DNA of 64,000 nt from Metaphire vulgaris (taxonomy: Eukaryota > Annelida > Clitellata > Crassiclitellata > Megascolecidae): contig CM030848.1 in NCBI GenBank assembly GCA_018105865.1, positions 13,907,699-13,971,698 on the forward strand, given 5' to 3'. Numbering within the stretch: position 1 is the stretch's first letter; every line of letters starts with the position of its first letter. Under the pieces are notes generated by a model. It searched no databases, was not told where the DNA came from, and saw nothing but the letters and a program-made list of their open reading frames with translations. Made by a program: the position numbers and the translations under genes. Shown piece by piece: positions 43,772-63,088 of the stretch.

Positions 43772-46225
43772 CTGTTAAGAAACACTGATCTAAAAAAATA
43801 ACCAAGAAACACGCAATACATAAACAAAATATTTACATCACAATACAGGCATTGTTAATTAATCCCTAAAATAGCAGAAGAATAACACAGAAAACTTATT
43901 TTATCACTCACTCACTCAATCAATCAATCAATCAATCAAAACAGTTTATTTCTCAACAATGTATGAATAAAGAAAGATTATCTTTTACATACACACATCT
44001 TGTAATCACACAGTTAGCCAATTTTCAAGTAAGGTCTGCTTAAAAATTAGTAGCAAAGCAAAACTACGGTAGGCATAGCATTCAAGTCTCTTTAGTAACC
44101 AATGCGGTAGTATCTGAAAATGACAGAACAGTGACATTGTTTGCTGGTATTTTTACTTATTCTAATAAATTACTATTGTATTTGATCAATGATCAAACAA
44201 TAGGCAATGCTATGACAAGTCACGTTTAAACATCCATAATAATGTGCCAGTGATATTCTAGAGCCCATTATTCTTCATATGCAAAATAATATAATCCACG
44301 TGACATTGTAGAAGATGAAGACAGAAGAATCAATAGCATATGAGAACAGGCACAATACATGTATAAGGAAAACAAATCAACTAGAAACTCTGTATCCAAC
44401 TCACCGATAGTCGTTGACGATTTTCCACAGGCCTTCGAAAGGGCTTTTATAGAAGCCCAAATGCCGGGCGTCTCTTGCAACCGACGCAACGACCTCGTTG
44501 GTCAGCTTCATCCGCGCGACGTCTCCAGTCGCCGTATAAACCTACAAAGTACAATTCAAGCCCTCGCCAGGCTCCTACCAGGGCTCACAAGGCGGCACCG
44601 ATCTCCGCTCCCGGGGCCCTCAGCCTCCAGAGCGCAACACCACGGATACGAGACCAAAAATATCGTGCCTATTTGACTGCTCAGCGACACCAGTGCTAAT
44701 CATGCCACCATTATCCTCTAGCAAGTGAAGCAGTGGTGTCAATCTGTAGTAAAAGTTGTGAGGGTCCACCCGTTGTTGTGCCTAACCCTGACCCTTTTAG
44801 CATAATTCTTATTACTTATTAATGTTCCAAAATACCATTTGCTGATAATATCTGCGTGTGTTATATCTATCCAGCACAACAATTTATTAAATAATCGTAC
44901 AACGCTATACAATATAGATTTACTCAGATTTTTTGTGAGGGTCCAATGCCTGATGGACCCTCGCAACCAAATTTTTTGAGGGTCCGGACCCCAGGACCCT
45001 CATGGGATTGACAGCTATGGAGTGAAGTCAGTGCTCCTGCAGGTATCAAACCCACAACCTTTGTCAGATCTCCACGCCAATATTCCTGCCACTCTACTAA
45101 TAATTACCAATCAGCAAGTCTACACTTGCATTCTTTTGCAAGCCAAAACAATATACAACATTATTTACAATACAGATATGCAAAATTATTACAATCAATC
45201 AACAAACTTCTATGGCGCCACTATCATAATGCCCAGGGCATCAGCCAATGGCATACAATTGTAAGGACAGGCCAGAAGTTCAACTGTAAATCAATCTGTC
45301 AACATAATCCATTTACATACTACGTTGTCCTCGTGAGAATAGAATATGATGACGTCCTCGTCGCAATGGCCAAGCATCCATCTGTTCTGGATCTCGTGAG
45401 CATAAAGCTGGGCCTGGTGCAAATTTCTCAGGATTTTCCTCTTCCTTGCTTCACTGCAAAATGTCGCAAAACACCGTGTCACAAATCGAACACCAATAAT
45501 ATTTTCTTTTTGAAAAAGAATTTGGACGAAATTACGGTAAGCTGGCTTAAAGTTTCTTGTAAATTGTGTGCCCAATTGCCCCTGCCCAAGCATCGGGCAG
45601 GGGTAATCAAGAGATTTCATGAAGGGTCAAATTTGTTATGACTGGTGTCCAGGTGCCAAAAAATTTTTAGTTAAAAAATATAGGTCATGACTAATAGAAA
45701 ACAGGTAAGTTGAAAAACAAGACATTTAAATATAAATATGTATTAGAAAAAAGTTATTGATCGTTTCAGTATATTTGCGGGCCATTTCACAGCCCCTGGC
45801 AGATCAGATCTGGCCTGCAGGCTGCCAGTTGAATACCCCTGGCGTAGGGTAACAGCACAGTTGGTACTGCTTCATAAGTCGTACGTGTGCAATACAGAAA
45901 ATGGTCAAACGAGACTCTTCAGTTAGACAGTACCTAGGCAAATTATATTCTTAAATGATAACAGCTACAATCTAAAGGCAACTATGTACTAACCCTTCAT
46001 CGATATCGTCGACCTCATGTTGACCTTTGTCATCAAACTGCATTTTCTGGATTAGCGCTATTCCGACTTTGTATCCCTGGCGCTGGTGCTCACAGCTGTA
46101 TGCAGAGCATGGACAAGTAGTCGAATTGATAATCTCGGCAATCAGCCTGTCAAGCTGGTTTGCTAAAAAAATTACAGATATATAGATATCTACAGGGTGT
46201 CTCTGAAAAAACCCCCAGCAGAAAA

Positions 46226-46286
<61 letters not shown>

Positions 46287-47733
46287 TTACTACTACTACT
46301 ACTAACAACATTGACATGAAACCAAATTTATGAGATGCTAGATAATTAGGCCTGTCATGCTGTGGCTGGGTAGTAAAATCGAAGTTAGACTTTGATATTT
46401 CACAATATGGCCACCTTACATGTAAATGAGATGAAAAGAAGAAGAAATGTGGGGAAATATGTGCTGTATACGACGTATACTATACGTGTGGCAATTTTGA
46501 TAGAAGTATATTTAGGACTTTTTAAGAAATCATAGTTTTTCTGCTGTTTTTTTTTTCAGAGACACCCTGTAGATATCACCATGTAACAATTAACAGAGAT
46601 CTATCCAATTTTAAGATCAACAAAATGAAAATCCTGCCAAATATCTTGTGGAATGGTTAGTAGGCCATTCGAGGGATAAGCCGTGCCTTGAAGCAGACAT
46701 GAGAATGGGTCAAACGCAGTGGGGTAGCAACGGGGGCAGAGGGAGTAATTGCCCCAGTTGCTGAGGGGCACCAGTGAGGGATGGGGTGCCAATTTGATAA
46801 AAAATTTATAGGATTATTTAAACGAATGGTGGCTAACCGCTAACGTATGTAACTGAACTAATCAAAATAGTTGAGGACAAGTTTTTGCTTTTCAGGATTT
46901 TTCAGAACTTGCGGGCCCAATTAAAAAAGACGCTGACCTTTTTCGCTTGTCAGAATTTTTCAAAAGTTGAGGGGTTAAGGGCACTATTGATACAGCTTGC
47001 CCCAGGCATGTCCTCACCACGCCACGGCATTGATTATAAACTATTAATACAAAGCATATTTTAGCAGACAGCTATTAATGTTCATAATTCGACATCATGA
47101 AACAGTCTTATGAATGCTTTGCTAAACAACAGTTTCGAATCCTCAGAATCTCCAAATCCCCATTTGTCTCATAATAATGATAATTAATCATAGATTTCAA
47201 TACTTTGCTTCAATTAGGTCTTAATCTCGGTATATAGCTAAGTATCTAACATATCACAAAATGATACAATGAACTATACTGTCGAATTGTACAATCACAA
47301 GCTACAACCAAACAAGATCAATTCTATTCTGTAGACTAGCAATAAAATGGCTATCCTTTAGGATATTTTAAAGAACAAAGCACTTATCCAAATTGTATTT
47401 TCATTCCATATCCCAAAACAGCATTTCAGACCGTATTTGCGAATTGCCAAATACAGTCGAATGCCGCTATATTGAAGTATTTATCACGGTCCCGTGAACT
47501 TCGATATAACGGGGTTCTACTGTACCTTCTTTGTCCTGTGATTCCAAAATGTGATCTGGATCACAAACGTAAGACTTATCCACCCTCTCTCTTCCACAAA
47601 GCTGCGGTTGCTTCACTGGATTCGGATATCTCTGTCGTGAATATCCCGAGTGACTTCCGTACTGACAGGATACTTGGTCAACGACGCACAAAGACAAAAG
47701 TAGCAGCACTCCTCTTAGCGGCAGAGACATCAT
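43644..47733 (-). CDS. MOLO-1-like (TPM domain) membrane protein, five exons
   Basis: Exons run 47733-47526, 46162-45994, 45453-45321, 44541-44405 and 43771-about 43644. MOLO-1 proteins are one-pass auxiliary subunits of nicotinic acetylcholine receptors in nematodes, with a TPM fold. Family marks here are CGRERVDKSYVCDPDHIL, NQLDRLIAEIINSTTCPCS, GYKVGIALIQKM, NRWMLGHCDEDVIIFYS and VYTATGDVARMKLT. The first 23 residues are a signal peptide (LRGVLLLLSLCVVDQVSC). Phases fit through exon 4. In exon 5 the in-phase frame is RYHPRKPTAAEL and has no helix, while the frame one base away gives LAKGHTSIILTCAIIMYGFI then WAL-stop, a membrane helix as the family expects. Function here is inferred from family only. 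Confidence 0.72.
44405..44541 (-). CDS. MOLO-like exon 4
   Basis: VYTATGDVARMKLTNEVVAS then VARDARHLGFYKSPFEGLWK. The VYTxTG start matches the family. Acceptor ctttgtag, donor TATCG|GTGAGT. Confidence 0.75.
44731..45019. mobile_element. hAT-type MITE with GAGGGTCC repeats
   Basis: Starts CAGTGGTGTCAATC and ends GATTGACAGCTATG. Flanks AAGTGAAG and GAGTGAAG match at 7 of 8. In intron 3 of the MOLO-like gene. Confidence 0.7.
45321..45453 (-). CDS. MOLO-like exon 3
   Basis: EARKRKILRNLHQAQLYAHE then IQNRWMLGHCDEDVIIFYSH. GHCDEDVIIF matches the conserved W-x-G-x-C-x-x-D-V core. Acceptor cattttgcag, donor GTA|GTATGT, phases 2 and 0. Confidence 0.78.
45598..45841. mobile_element. hAT (Charlie-like) non-autonomous element
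   Basis: Ends CAGGGGTAATCAAGAG and AGTTGAATACCCCTG, with an interior 'ggcctgcaggctgccagttg' of the kind seen in hAT-Charlie elements. Flanks GCATCGGG and GCGTAGGG match at 6 of 8. In intron 2 of the MOLO-like gene. Confidence 0.75.
45994..46162 (-). CDS. MOLO-like exon 2
   Basis: NQLDRLIAEIINSTTCPCSA followed by YSCEHQRQGYKVGIALIQKM and QFDDKGQHEVDDIDEG. Acceptor tttttttag, donor GAAGG|GTTAGT, phases 1 and 2. Confidence 0.78.
46193..46569. mobile_element. TA-flanked MITE carrying (CTA)n
   Basis: Ends CAGGGTGTCTCTGAAAAAA and TTTTTTCAGAGACACCCTG, with a second inverted pair (cagcagaaaaact / agtttttctgctg). Flanked by TA within gatatcTA and TAgatatc. Confidence 0.82.
47526..47733 (-). CDS. MOLO-like exon 1, signal peptide
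   Basis: Starts MMSLPLRGVLLLLSLCVV and continues to SYVCDPDHILESQDKE, the hallmark VCDPD start of the TPM domain. The donor GAAG|GTACAG is phase 1. A possible acceptor just upstream (ttatttag) suggests a separate 5' UTR exon. Confidence 0.75.
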
Positions 47734-48393
47734 TCCCGAATTAACCTAAATAATAAATAATTAGTTAGTATAATAGTTGTCCTAAGTTCAGTGAATAATA
47801 ATAAACTGCCTTCAATCACACATACATTCAATAGGAAACAAACAAACTGATTCAAGTGACTGGGAATACAGATTATAAATCAGACATAAATTAAGTTACA
47901 CAGTAACTCCAAATCAATGAAACTTCAAGAAATAAGTGCATATGTTAATGTGCACAAAACACTTTCAGTATAAAGATATACATTACTTTCTAAATAGAAA
48001 ATCATCCAACAAACCAATATATGCCAACAACATTGAGATAAATTATTAACTTAATAAAAATAAATGAGTAAAATAGCCTATCTATTGAAAGCTTACAAGT
48101 TATCAATTAAAAGTCATAATAGTCATCAAATATTTCAATCGCCTTAGATGCAAGTAAAATCCCGTTGATCTAACACCTCATTGATCAAGCATTGCAACTG
48201 CCTATTATATTCAACAGTTAGCCAAGCAACAAAAGTGGCAACAATTAATGAGATGCAGTTGAAGTCTAAAGTGAGTTACTCAATTCCTCAGATGACTAAT
48301 ATGTTTGCTTCCACATTCTTCTGAAAAACTGCAGAGAGATCATGGTAAACCAATTAAAACCAAGTTGTGTGACTACTACTAGGCCTACTATTA

Positions 48394-48399
<6 letters not shown>

Positions 48400-48455
<56 letters not shown>

Positions 48456-48708
48456 GTACTACTGATTGCTGTTATAGTAAATTCATTGAATGCCTCCGGC
48501 GATCGTTCCCTTACATTGCTTCCTTGGACTCGTTCAATACACCGGAGAATGAAGAGTTTTATTCAGCCACTTGGAAAATTTTCACAGAAAAATTCATGTA
48601 ACTGTTTGAGAAACGGTTTGGGAGATCAAACAGCATTTTTCAGTGCAAGGAAGGTGGACAGATGGAACGAATTGGACGAAAAGATATTATTATTATTATT
48701 ATTATTAT

Positions 48709-48762
<54 letters not shown>

Positions 48763-48885
48763 CTGATAGAGTGCTAATGAGCTCAGAATAAATCTACCTT
48801 ACTATAGTATAGGATACTAAATAGGATGGGTACAACAGTGGCTCTCACACAAAGCAAACTCTCCTAAACCACTTTAAAGTTGAAA

Positions 48886-48937
<52 letters not shown>
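48400..48937. repeat. (CTA)n, (TTA)n(TAG)n and (TTA)n
   Basis: Tracts at 48400-48455, 48689-48762 and 48891-48937. Confidence 0.95.
48480..48690 (+). mobile_element. Possible reverse-transcriptase remnant
   Basis: One open frame gives DRSLTLLPWTRSIHRRMKSF and FFSARKVDRWNELDEKI, resembling the FF..R...WN.L region near RT C-termini, and ends in (TTA)n/(TAG)n. Confidence 0.4.
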
Positions 48938-48938
<1 letters not shown>

Positions 48939-49108
48939 TAAATAAATAAAAACAACAAACCGGAAGCTTACTATTGAGAAGGAAAAGTCACGCTCAAAAG
49001 ATAATTATAAAACAGAGATATGCATACATACATACAACACAGAGTCAATCAAGCCATCAATAAACTTCTATGACGCACTATCACAATACCCAGTAACAAA
49101 TAATCCCC

Positions 49109-49492
49109 TACCTCTCGTCACCACAAGTCGTCACAAAAAGTCAGACCCCTAAAATTGACGTCACAACGCCCCATTCTTTAATGTCAAAATTAATGTTTCA
49201 ATTCATTTATTCTTTGACTGAAGCTGGTATTGCAATGAATTTGTTTGAAAATACTCATTATAATTATTATAGTTGAAGCGAAATTCAGAAACTGTTTCAA
49301 AATTGTTTTTTTAAAATTATAAGTGCAAAATAGGTTCAACTTTGCGGTAACATAGCATTGCGGTATTAATAACAATTAATATTTAGTATTATGTGACGTC
49401 ACATATCTGGAAACCCTCTCTGTCGTCACATAATTATGGTCACAAATCAAAAAACCCTCCTCTAAGTGCGTGACGTCATTTATGGACGGTCC
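49109..49492. mobile_element. MITE, CCGTCCATAAATGACGTCAC end
   Basis: The right end GACGTCATTTATGGACGGTCCC is of the same general type as 39039-39341. The left edge near 'gtcaccacaagtcgtcac' is unclear. Confidence 0.4.
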
Positions 49493-50094
49493 CAAGACCA
49501 GCTAACGTGTTACTACTTACTAGTCCATGAAGCTACAAAAAATAATGACATGTCTGGAGGATCTCAAAAATATTTCTTAAATAGACAGTGTTGTCGTAAT
49601 TTCTGTTAGGCCTACGTTTCAGGAGTGGTGGTCCTGAATAGGAATGTAGAACTTGCAAAAGATTACAACAGAAAGCATAAACCAACGACACTGTAAAATT
49701 ATTTAAATGCACTACGCGCAACCGCGTGTGTGTATGAATGTTTTGTCAGGCACCTTATAGCGATGAGCTGAAGACCATAGATGTATGTATATATAAATAT
49801 ATAAACACTGACCCCACCTGTTGCCAGTGCGACCTCGTTTTCACTCAGGGTTGAAACTAACTGCAGCTTTTATCACTGTAATTTCTTTCTGTAATTCTAC
49901 ATTTGTTTAGTTGTAGTTGCTGTTATTGTTGTCGTTTGTGTTTCGCGGTTGCATTCGATCGTTCCACGAGATTAAACAACGCATTTTGGTTTCTCGTACG
50001 CTCTGGTCGAGACTGGGGGTCGGTCGGCGGTAGGCTACTCGGCTATATGGGGTCGAGGGTGGGGGCTACGCCCCAGACCCTGAAGTTCTTTTAA

Positions 50095-50500
50095 TTCGTT
50101 TCATAACTCTTCTGAATTTGTGCATATCTATAGCCTACTGCAGTACTAGTATTGTCCAGTTTCAAACAGGGTATCAATTTTATAATATTTTTGTGGTCTA
50201 TAAAACCTGACAGAGAATAGATTTCTGAAAGTCTTTGTATAGTGTCGTTTCAACAAATGGATCTTTTTTCGTGGCATTTCGAAAGCTCTAGAAAAAAATT
50301 GAGACAGAATATATTGACAATTCTAGTACGGTTTGGCTCAGCAAAGATAGGGACACAAGAATATGTGGGTTTAATTCGTTTCACTCTTCTGAATTTTTGC
50401 ATATCTATAGCCTACTGTAGCACTAGTCCTTGCATTGTCCAATTTCAAACAGGTCGTGTTGGCCCACCCAATGTTTGGCTTGTGGCGCCCTCCATGCCCT
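50095..50500 (-). repeat. Long dispersed repeat, inverted copy
   Basis: Reverse complement of 39336-39945 with the same order of blocks, 10.5 kb away in opposite orientation. Confidence 0.8.
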
Positions 50501-50683
50501 GAACCCCAGGACCTTGGATTCCAGGGCCTTAGTTTGGTATTTCTATCTTGTAGGCGTAATTAGCGCGATCACTATGCACCATTTTGGCTGTGGAGATCTT
50601 TTCCATTTATTTATTAATCTATTTAGAGAAAATATTGTTAACTTGCTGTGCATATCTAAATAGCAGTAATAAAAATGTGCATT

Positions 50684-50689
<6 letters not shown>

Positions 50690-50737
<48 letters not shown>
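50690..50737. repeat. (TTA)n
   Basis: Trinucleotide tract; another, (AAT)n, lies at 51233-51286. Confidence 0.95.
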
Positions 50738-51039
50738 GGTCGTGAACTTCTATAGTGCCATTTTACTAATGCATTTGGCATCAGTCGATGGGCGCTCCAG
50801 ATTTGAATCGTAATCCCCCCATTGTTAAATCCAATAATTCAATCTATGTACCCAACTGTAATAGTCTTGATCATTGCTTTATCAAATTTTGGCCAAGTTT
50901 TCAATGTATGAGCTGTGGGATGGCATTTGAGAGCCAGACCAGTGAGGAGAAGATTTTTTAATTGTTTCATCAATAAATTAAATTAATAATTAACGAATAA
51001 GTTACTAAATACGGTAAGTTAATGAAGTGGATGAACTTG

Positions 51040-51170
51040 CCCATTGCTTTCCATAGAGTGAACCTTAGAGTATACATTCAAGAAGCACCTTAAAACCGAG
51101 GTATTCATTAGATGCTATGATGTAGTGTGACCACCTCTCTGTACTCATTTCAATTCATTACTGTTTAATA
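51040..51170 (+). mobile_element. Non-LTR retrotransposon end fragment
   Basis: Encodes LEYTFKKHLKTEVFIRCYDV, again the TFKxxLKTxxF C-terminal signature. Confidence 0.45.
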
Positions 51171-51230
51171 TTGTTATTGTTACGTGCCCTTGCAGTCGTT
51201 AGACATTATGTCACGTCAATCTTGTCGTTC

Positions 51231-51287
<57 letters not shown>

Positions 51288-51648
51288 CTGTGGGGTAGAG
51301 TTGGTAAGTAGTGACCTGGAATCTCTCCTTAAAATTCCCATGTAAATACCACACAGATGTGTCTGAATTGGATGTAGCCGCATGAACCATTTAGAGAATA
51401 CAGCTAGAAACAGGTTTTTAGACTGAAAAAGGTCACTGTTGTTTTGTGTCAAGCACCGTTCCGTGAAATTTGAATGTGCCTGTGACGTTTGAAAGTTATT
51501 TGTTGCGGAGAAGGGTTTGTTGTGCATCATCGTCATCTTAACGAGGATTGAATGCATTGCCGGATATTTTGTGCCAGTGTTTCACAGTTGTGTTATCACA
51601 GTGTGTGTGTGTTTTGTAGGTTCTAGGTTTTTCAGGTTGCTTCCAACG

Positions 51649-58876
<7,228 letters not shown>

Positions 58877-60439
58877 CTGCACTGCCCTAGAAGTGAAGAC
58901 AGATATATAGAGGGTTGGAGTTAAGCATATTTATAACAGCTGTAGTGAGCCTCAGTTAGAGTTTAGTCAGCTTGTTTAACCTACTTAGAGTAGACTATTT
59001 TGGCTTCGTTAGTTTCTCTTAGCAAAGTGGTCTTGCGGCTTCTTTATTACTGAGCTGTTAGCTTTAATGTTTTGTAACGTTCTCTCTACCTCGGTGTTGA
59101 TTCATGTCTTACTTACTTACTTGAGAGGTTTTCAAAGCTTCTATTAATGCATTTGGTATTCTGTGTAACTGAAGATGGTCTACGGACATCTTAAGGTTTT
59201 GAAAGCGAAATAGATGGAAGTTATATACTGGCAGGTTTTTAGAAGTTAAGGAGAATTTCATCATATGTTGTGAAATTTTATGCAGTTAGTGATTTCATTT
59301 AGGGTGTGTTCACTGTTTTATACAGGCCTGATGGGGGGGGTTCCCCAAAACCGCCAAATTCACCCCCACCCACCCCATCACAGCACTGACACAAATTTGT
59401 GCATTGAACTGTGTCTCTTCCCCTCCAGCCAAGTAAATTCCCTCCCCTCCCAAGACCTGGAGTCTGGATAAAATACTGGGTGTGTTTGAAACTTGTCAGA
59501 AATTCTGTTTAATTGTGTTGACCATTTTTTTACAAAGTATATTTCAGGGCATTTTTATGATCACAGATTATTAGCGATCGTCCTAGATTTGGATGAATTC
59601 TACTAAAATGTGAAACTGATTTTGCAAATTAACTGTGCAGTCTGTTGATTTTTGCCTTTTTATTGACAACCAGTTTGTTCAATTGTTTGAATCCATCCGT
59701 TGTTGTTATTCTAAAAGAAAACAAGGCCAATATTTATTGCTGCTTTAACCATGTGCATGTGTAATATAAGGGGTCAACTTTTTTTAGTCCAAATTGGCAA
59801 GAAATTTTCCGGTGTAAGATTGAAGCCATTGAAGTGAATAGGGGTATCCAGTGTTTACCAACAAATTCCGGTTGCTCCGCCCACTGGTGGGCAGAAACCA
59901 TAGAAACCATTGTCGTCTATTAATAGACGCCAATGGCAGAAGCAGATTTCTTGCTGGTGGGCATAGATCAGTGACCATAGAGATTGTTCTGGATACTCCT
60001 ATAGACCTAGTTTTGAAATGCAGCACCCACTGAACACTGCCTGCTTTAAAAATTGTGTGTCCTTCTGGAAGTGAACAATGTAGAAGCTGGTTTAGGAAAA
60101 TTTCTATTGTTCAAGATGATTCAAGATGTTTGCATGTGTTTGTGAAAAGACCTTGGAGATTTGCTGTGTTCTTTGAGTGCAGTTCATTTCGTAATAGTGA
60201 TTTTTGGTAGGGTTGTACTGTTTTGTATTGTTTACACATTGTTACCATGGAATGGTGCTTCGATTACTGAGGTATGTGGTAACAGGGTGTTTTATGCTGT
60301 GATGCTCTTCGTTGCATATTTGGGCGTCGGTGAAAGAATTGAACGGCTTAAAATCAATGTTTTTTCATGCTTTGCAATTGTTTACACTTATGATATACTC
60401 ATGGTATACATACTCCTGTTTCAAGAATCGTTTCTTCCG

Positions 60440-60598
60440 TAGTCATAGCAACCCAACCTCACTGCCCTGTGGATATACTGACCCTTTCCTAAAGCTATTT
60501 GATGATAGACCACTAAGTGCTTAGGAATAAGCAGCTACTGTGGTACTACTTTCGAAAGTGCTATATAAATCCATGAGATTTTACTTACTCGCCTACTC
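60440..60598 (+). mobile_element. SINE-like unit in hnRNP 3' UTR
   Basis: acccaacctcactgccctgt, cttaggaataagcagctact, gtgctatataaatccatgag then attttacttact. Confidence 0.65.
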
Positions 60599-61196
60599 AG
60601 AAAGTTGGAACATTTTTTAATATTCAAATTCTGACTGGGCAGAGGATCTTTACACAACAGTTTGTCGTATAATGAATAATATATGGGACTAATCAGTACA
60701 GTGTTGCTGTATTCGAAGGTGTAATTTTTACCACATATTTGATAATTATCATTTAAATTGATACTTACCTGTTATTTTATCATTAGTAATACTTGTAGTA
60801 ATCTTGCCTGTCTTTCCAGTATTTTTTACTAAGGTGTTAGACGTTTTTGCCTAGTGGATGTATTAACTTGCAGATGTTTAGGGCCTATGATTTTATTTCC
60901 TGTTTTGAATCATTGCTGATGAGATTAACTATTTCAAACAGATTGCCCCTGGTCGATTGTATTGGCCGAAATACTGTGGCCTAGATTAGCATTGCTTCGG
61001 TGTATTAAGTGGTGACAGTTAAACTGTGTCTAGAAGTTTGCCTAGTTGAGGTGCAGTGTGTACGATTTGTGCTTAGTGTTGACGACTGCCTAGCGAAATA
61101 GAGTAGTGACAAGCCAGTGTACTTTTCATTGTGTGGTATTCTATTATGAGACTAGGTAACTTCGTTGCTTCGGATAATTCTGTAAATATTTTGATT

Positions 61197-61202
61197 AATA
61201 AA
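61197..61202 (+). terminator. Poly(A) signal AATAAA
   Basis: AATAAA with tgtgtgat about 20 nt further on. It is the best 3' end candidate for the hnRNP gene. Confidence 0.5.
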
Positions 61203-61589
61203 AATGAAACGTGGACATCTGTGTGATATTTTTTCTTGTTAATAATCTAATATAGCCAGGTATTCGTCCAAGAAAATAGCATTGCTCCAGAACGCCATCT
61301 TGTGAATGTTGTTTTAAGCTTTGTTGATAAAGGAGTTATAGTTATTAAGTGATCTCTTGAGCAGGCACTTTTGCCCTTGAGTAAATGATGATGTATTAAT
61401 AATTATGAGCTGCTATAGCGCCATGTTTAGTGCGCAAAGGTGTTGATCGGTGGTATTAAAATCCGTAAACAGAAGATCAAGCCACCGTGCCTAACAAGTC
61501 CGCCATAGGCTATTATTATTATTATTATTATTTTTATTTTTATTTTTATTTTTATTACTTTTATTATTACAGCGCTTTTATATAGGCTA

Positions 61590-61731
61590 TATATCGACCA
61601 TTACCTGGCTGATCATTCAACTTTCCCATAGTTATTTTAAAAGACAGACTAAGCGCTAAAAATAATCAGCAGCTACAATTGTACGAACGAAAGCGCTATA
61701 TAAATCCACGAAATCTTGCTCACATATTGCT
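61590..61731 (+). mobile_element. SINE-like unit
   Basis: cctggctgatcattcaactt, then aagcgctatataaatccacg. Same family, diverged. Confidence 0.55.
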
Positions 61732-62001
61732 TCTTCGACCCTCGGCAAACTGGACACGACATTTAATGTTGTTAATTTGTTACTCGACGCTAAGTAGGCT
61801 ATGCTGAACATGGATTTACTCCAAGCAATATACAGTAGGATAATCTCTCTGGCATTGAAAATGGCCGAAACGAAGATTTTTTTAACGATTTCTGACAGTC
61901 TGACGCCGTACATTTTTGGAATCTTAAGGTAAATAGACTTATTCACAAGTAAAGTGTAATATCAGAAATCATGTCAGGTCATGTCGTCCTCCAACTGTGT
62001 C

Positions 62002-62209
62002 CAGTGGCGTAGCGTGGTCTCGTGCCGCCCATGGCTCCTGGAAAAATGTCGCCCCAACCTGATCTTTTTATAGCTGACAAGAAAAAATGTATTCTCCCTT
62101 CTAAAATGGGTTGACGAGCAGAAAAAGGTAATCGCCGCTCAATTTGCCGCCCCTCGTGTGTTCCGCCCATGGCTCGAGCCATAGTAGCCACTGGCACGCT
62201 ACACTACTG
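62002..62209. mobile_element. hAT-type MITE, CAGTGGCGTAGCG ends
   Basis: Starts CAGTGGCGTAGCGTGG and ends GCTACACTACTG with perfect 8-bp duplication ACTGTGTC (61994-62001 and 62210-62217). It holds the shared gctgacaagaaaaaa motif. Confidence 0.8.
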
Positions 62210-62398
62210 ACTGTGTCCAGCTATCGACTTCTGCGTGACATGACATCTCTCCGAAGTTCTCTGTTCGGTCTCAAATGGGAGGATATCCATGGAGGGAATG
62301 AGTTGGGCAGGGGCAATCGTGGGCTTTAGCCCCCCCCCACACACACACACCTAAAATCCTGGCTACGTCCATGCTGTTTCATTCTTCTCTTTCTTTTT

Positions 62399-62408
62399 CT
62401 CTTTCTTC

Positions 62409-62504
<96 letters not shown>

Positions 62505-62505
62505 T
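62399..62505. repeat. (TTTC)n
   Basis: About 25 tetranucleotide units. Confidence 0.95.
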
Positions 62506-62635
62506 TTTTTCTTTTCTTCATTTATTATATGTTCTTCATTTATTATATGTTCTTTGAATCCAATACTTAATATTCTCATAGGCTAATCCATTTGTTTTCA
62601 GTTGGTATTAATTTGTCTCTAATTCCTTTTTATGG

Positions 62636-62745
62636 TCAAAATTTCGCATCCACATATATACAGTAGTAGGCCCCTATTGGTATTACCCAAGTGTTGAGAA
62701 TTCTTATTTTTGTTTTCATCCCAATGTCATGTCTTTTGAAAATCT
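62636..62745 (-). mobile_element. Reverse-transcriptase remnant
   Basis: Encodes IGMKTKIRILNTWVIPIGAY, matching the KTKIRIFNT...LLYG motif of endonuclease-RT proteins. Confidence 0.5.
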
Positions 62746-62941
62746 TGGTAGGCCTATATGTAGCCTGTTGAATGTAGATCCTCCTATTTCTATTCTGTTG
62801 ACCTCCAAATCCGAACCTCCTCTGCTTCCAATTCACTTCCCAAGTAAGCGATGCTCGCCATTTCAATTTCTTTTCCGTTTTGTGTTACTATTGGCCATTC
62901 TCCGACTTACTTTATCAAAAATAGTATATAATTAATTAATT

Positions 62942-62961
62942 TGATGATGATGATGATGATG

Positions 62962-63016
<55 letters not shown>

Positions 63017-63042
63017 GAAGAAGAAGAAGAAGAAGAAGAAGA

Positions 63043-63086
<44 letters not shown>

Positions 63087-63088
63087 GA
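62942..63088. repeat. (GAT)n(AAT)n(AAG)n(AAT)n
   Basis: Compound trinucleotide tract. Confidence 0.95.

Larger units (their letters stand above)
47734..51648. other. Intergenic region between divergent MOLO-like and hnRNP genes
   Basis: Holds two (CTA)/(TTA)/(TAG) microsatellite clusters, non-LTR end fragments (48480-48690 and 51040-51170), a MITE (about 49109-49492) and a dispersed repeat (50095-50500). No exon seen. The promoters of both genes should lie near its two ends. Confidence 0.45.
58877..61225 (+). other. Probable hnRNP 3' UTR
   Basis: About 2.3 kb without further exons. A SINE-like unit lies at 60440-60598. AATAAA at 61197-61202 is followed by a GT-rich stretch, a plausible cleavage site near 61220. 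Confidence 0.5.
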
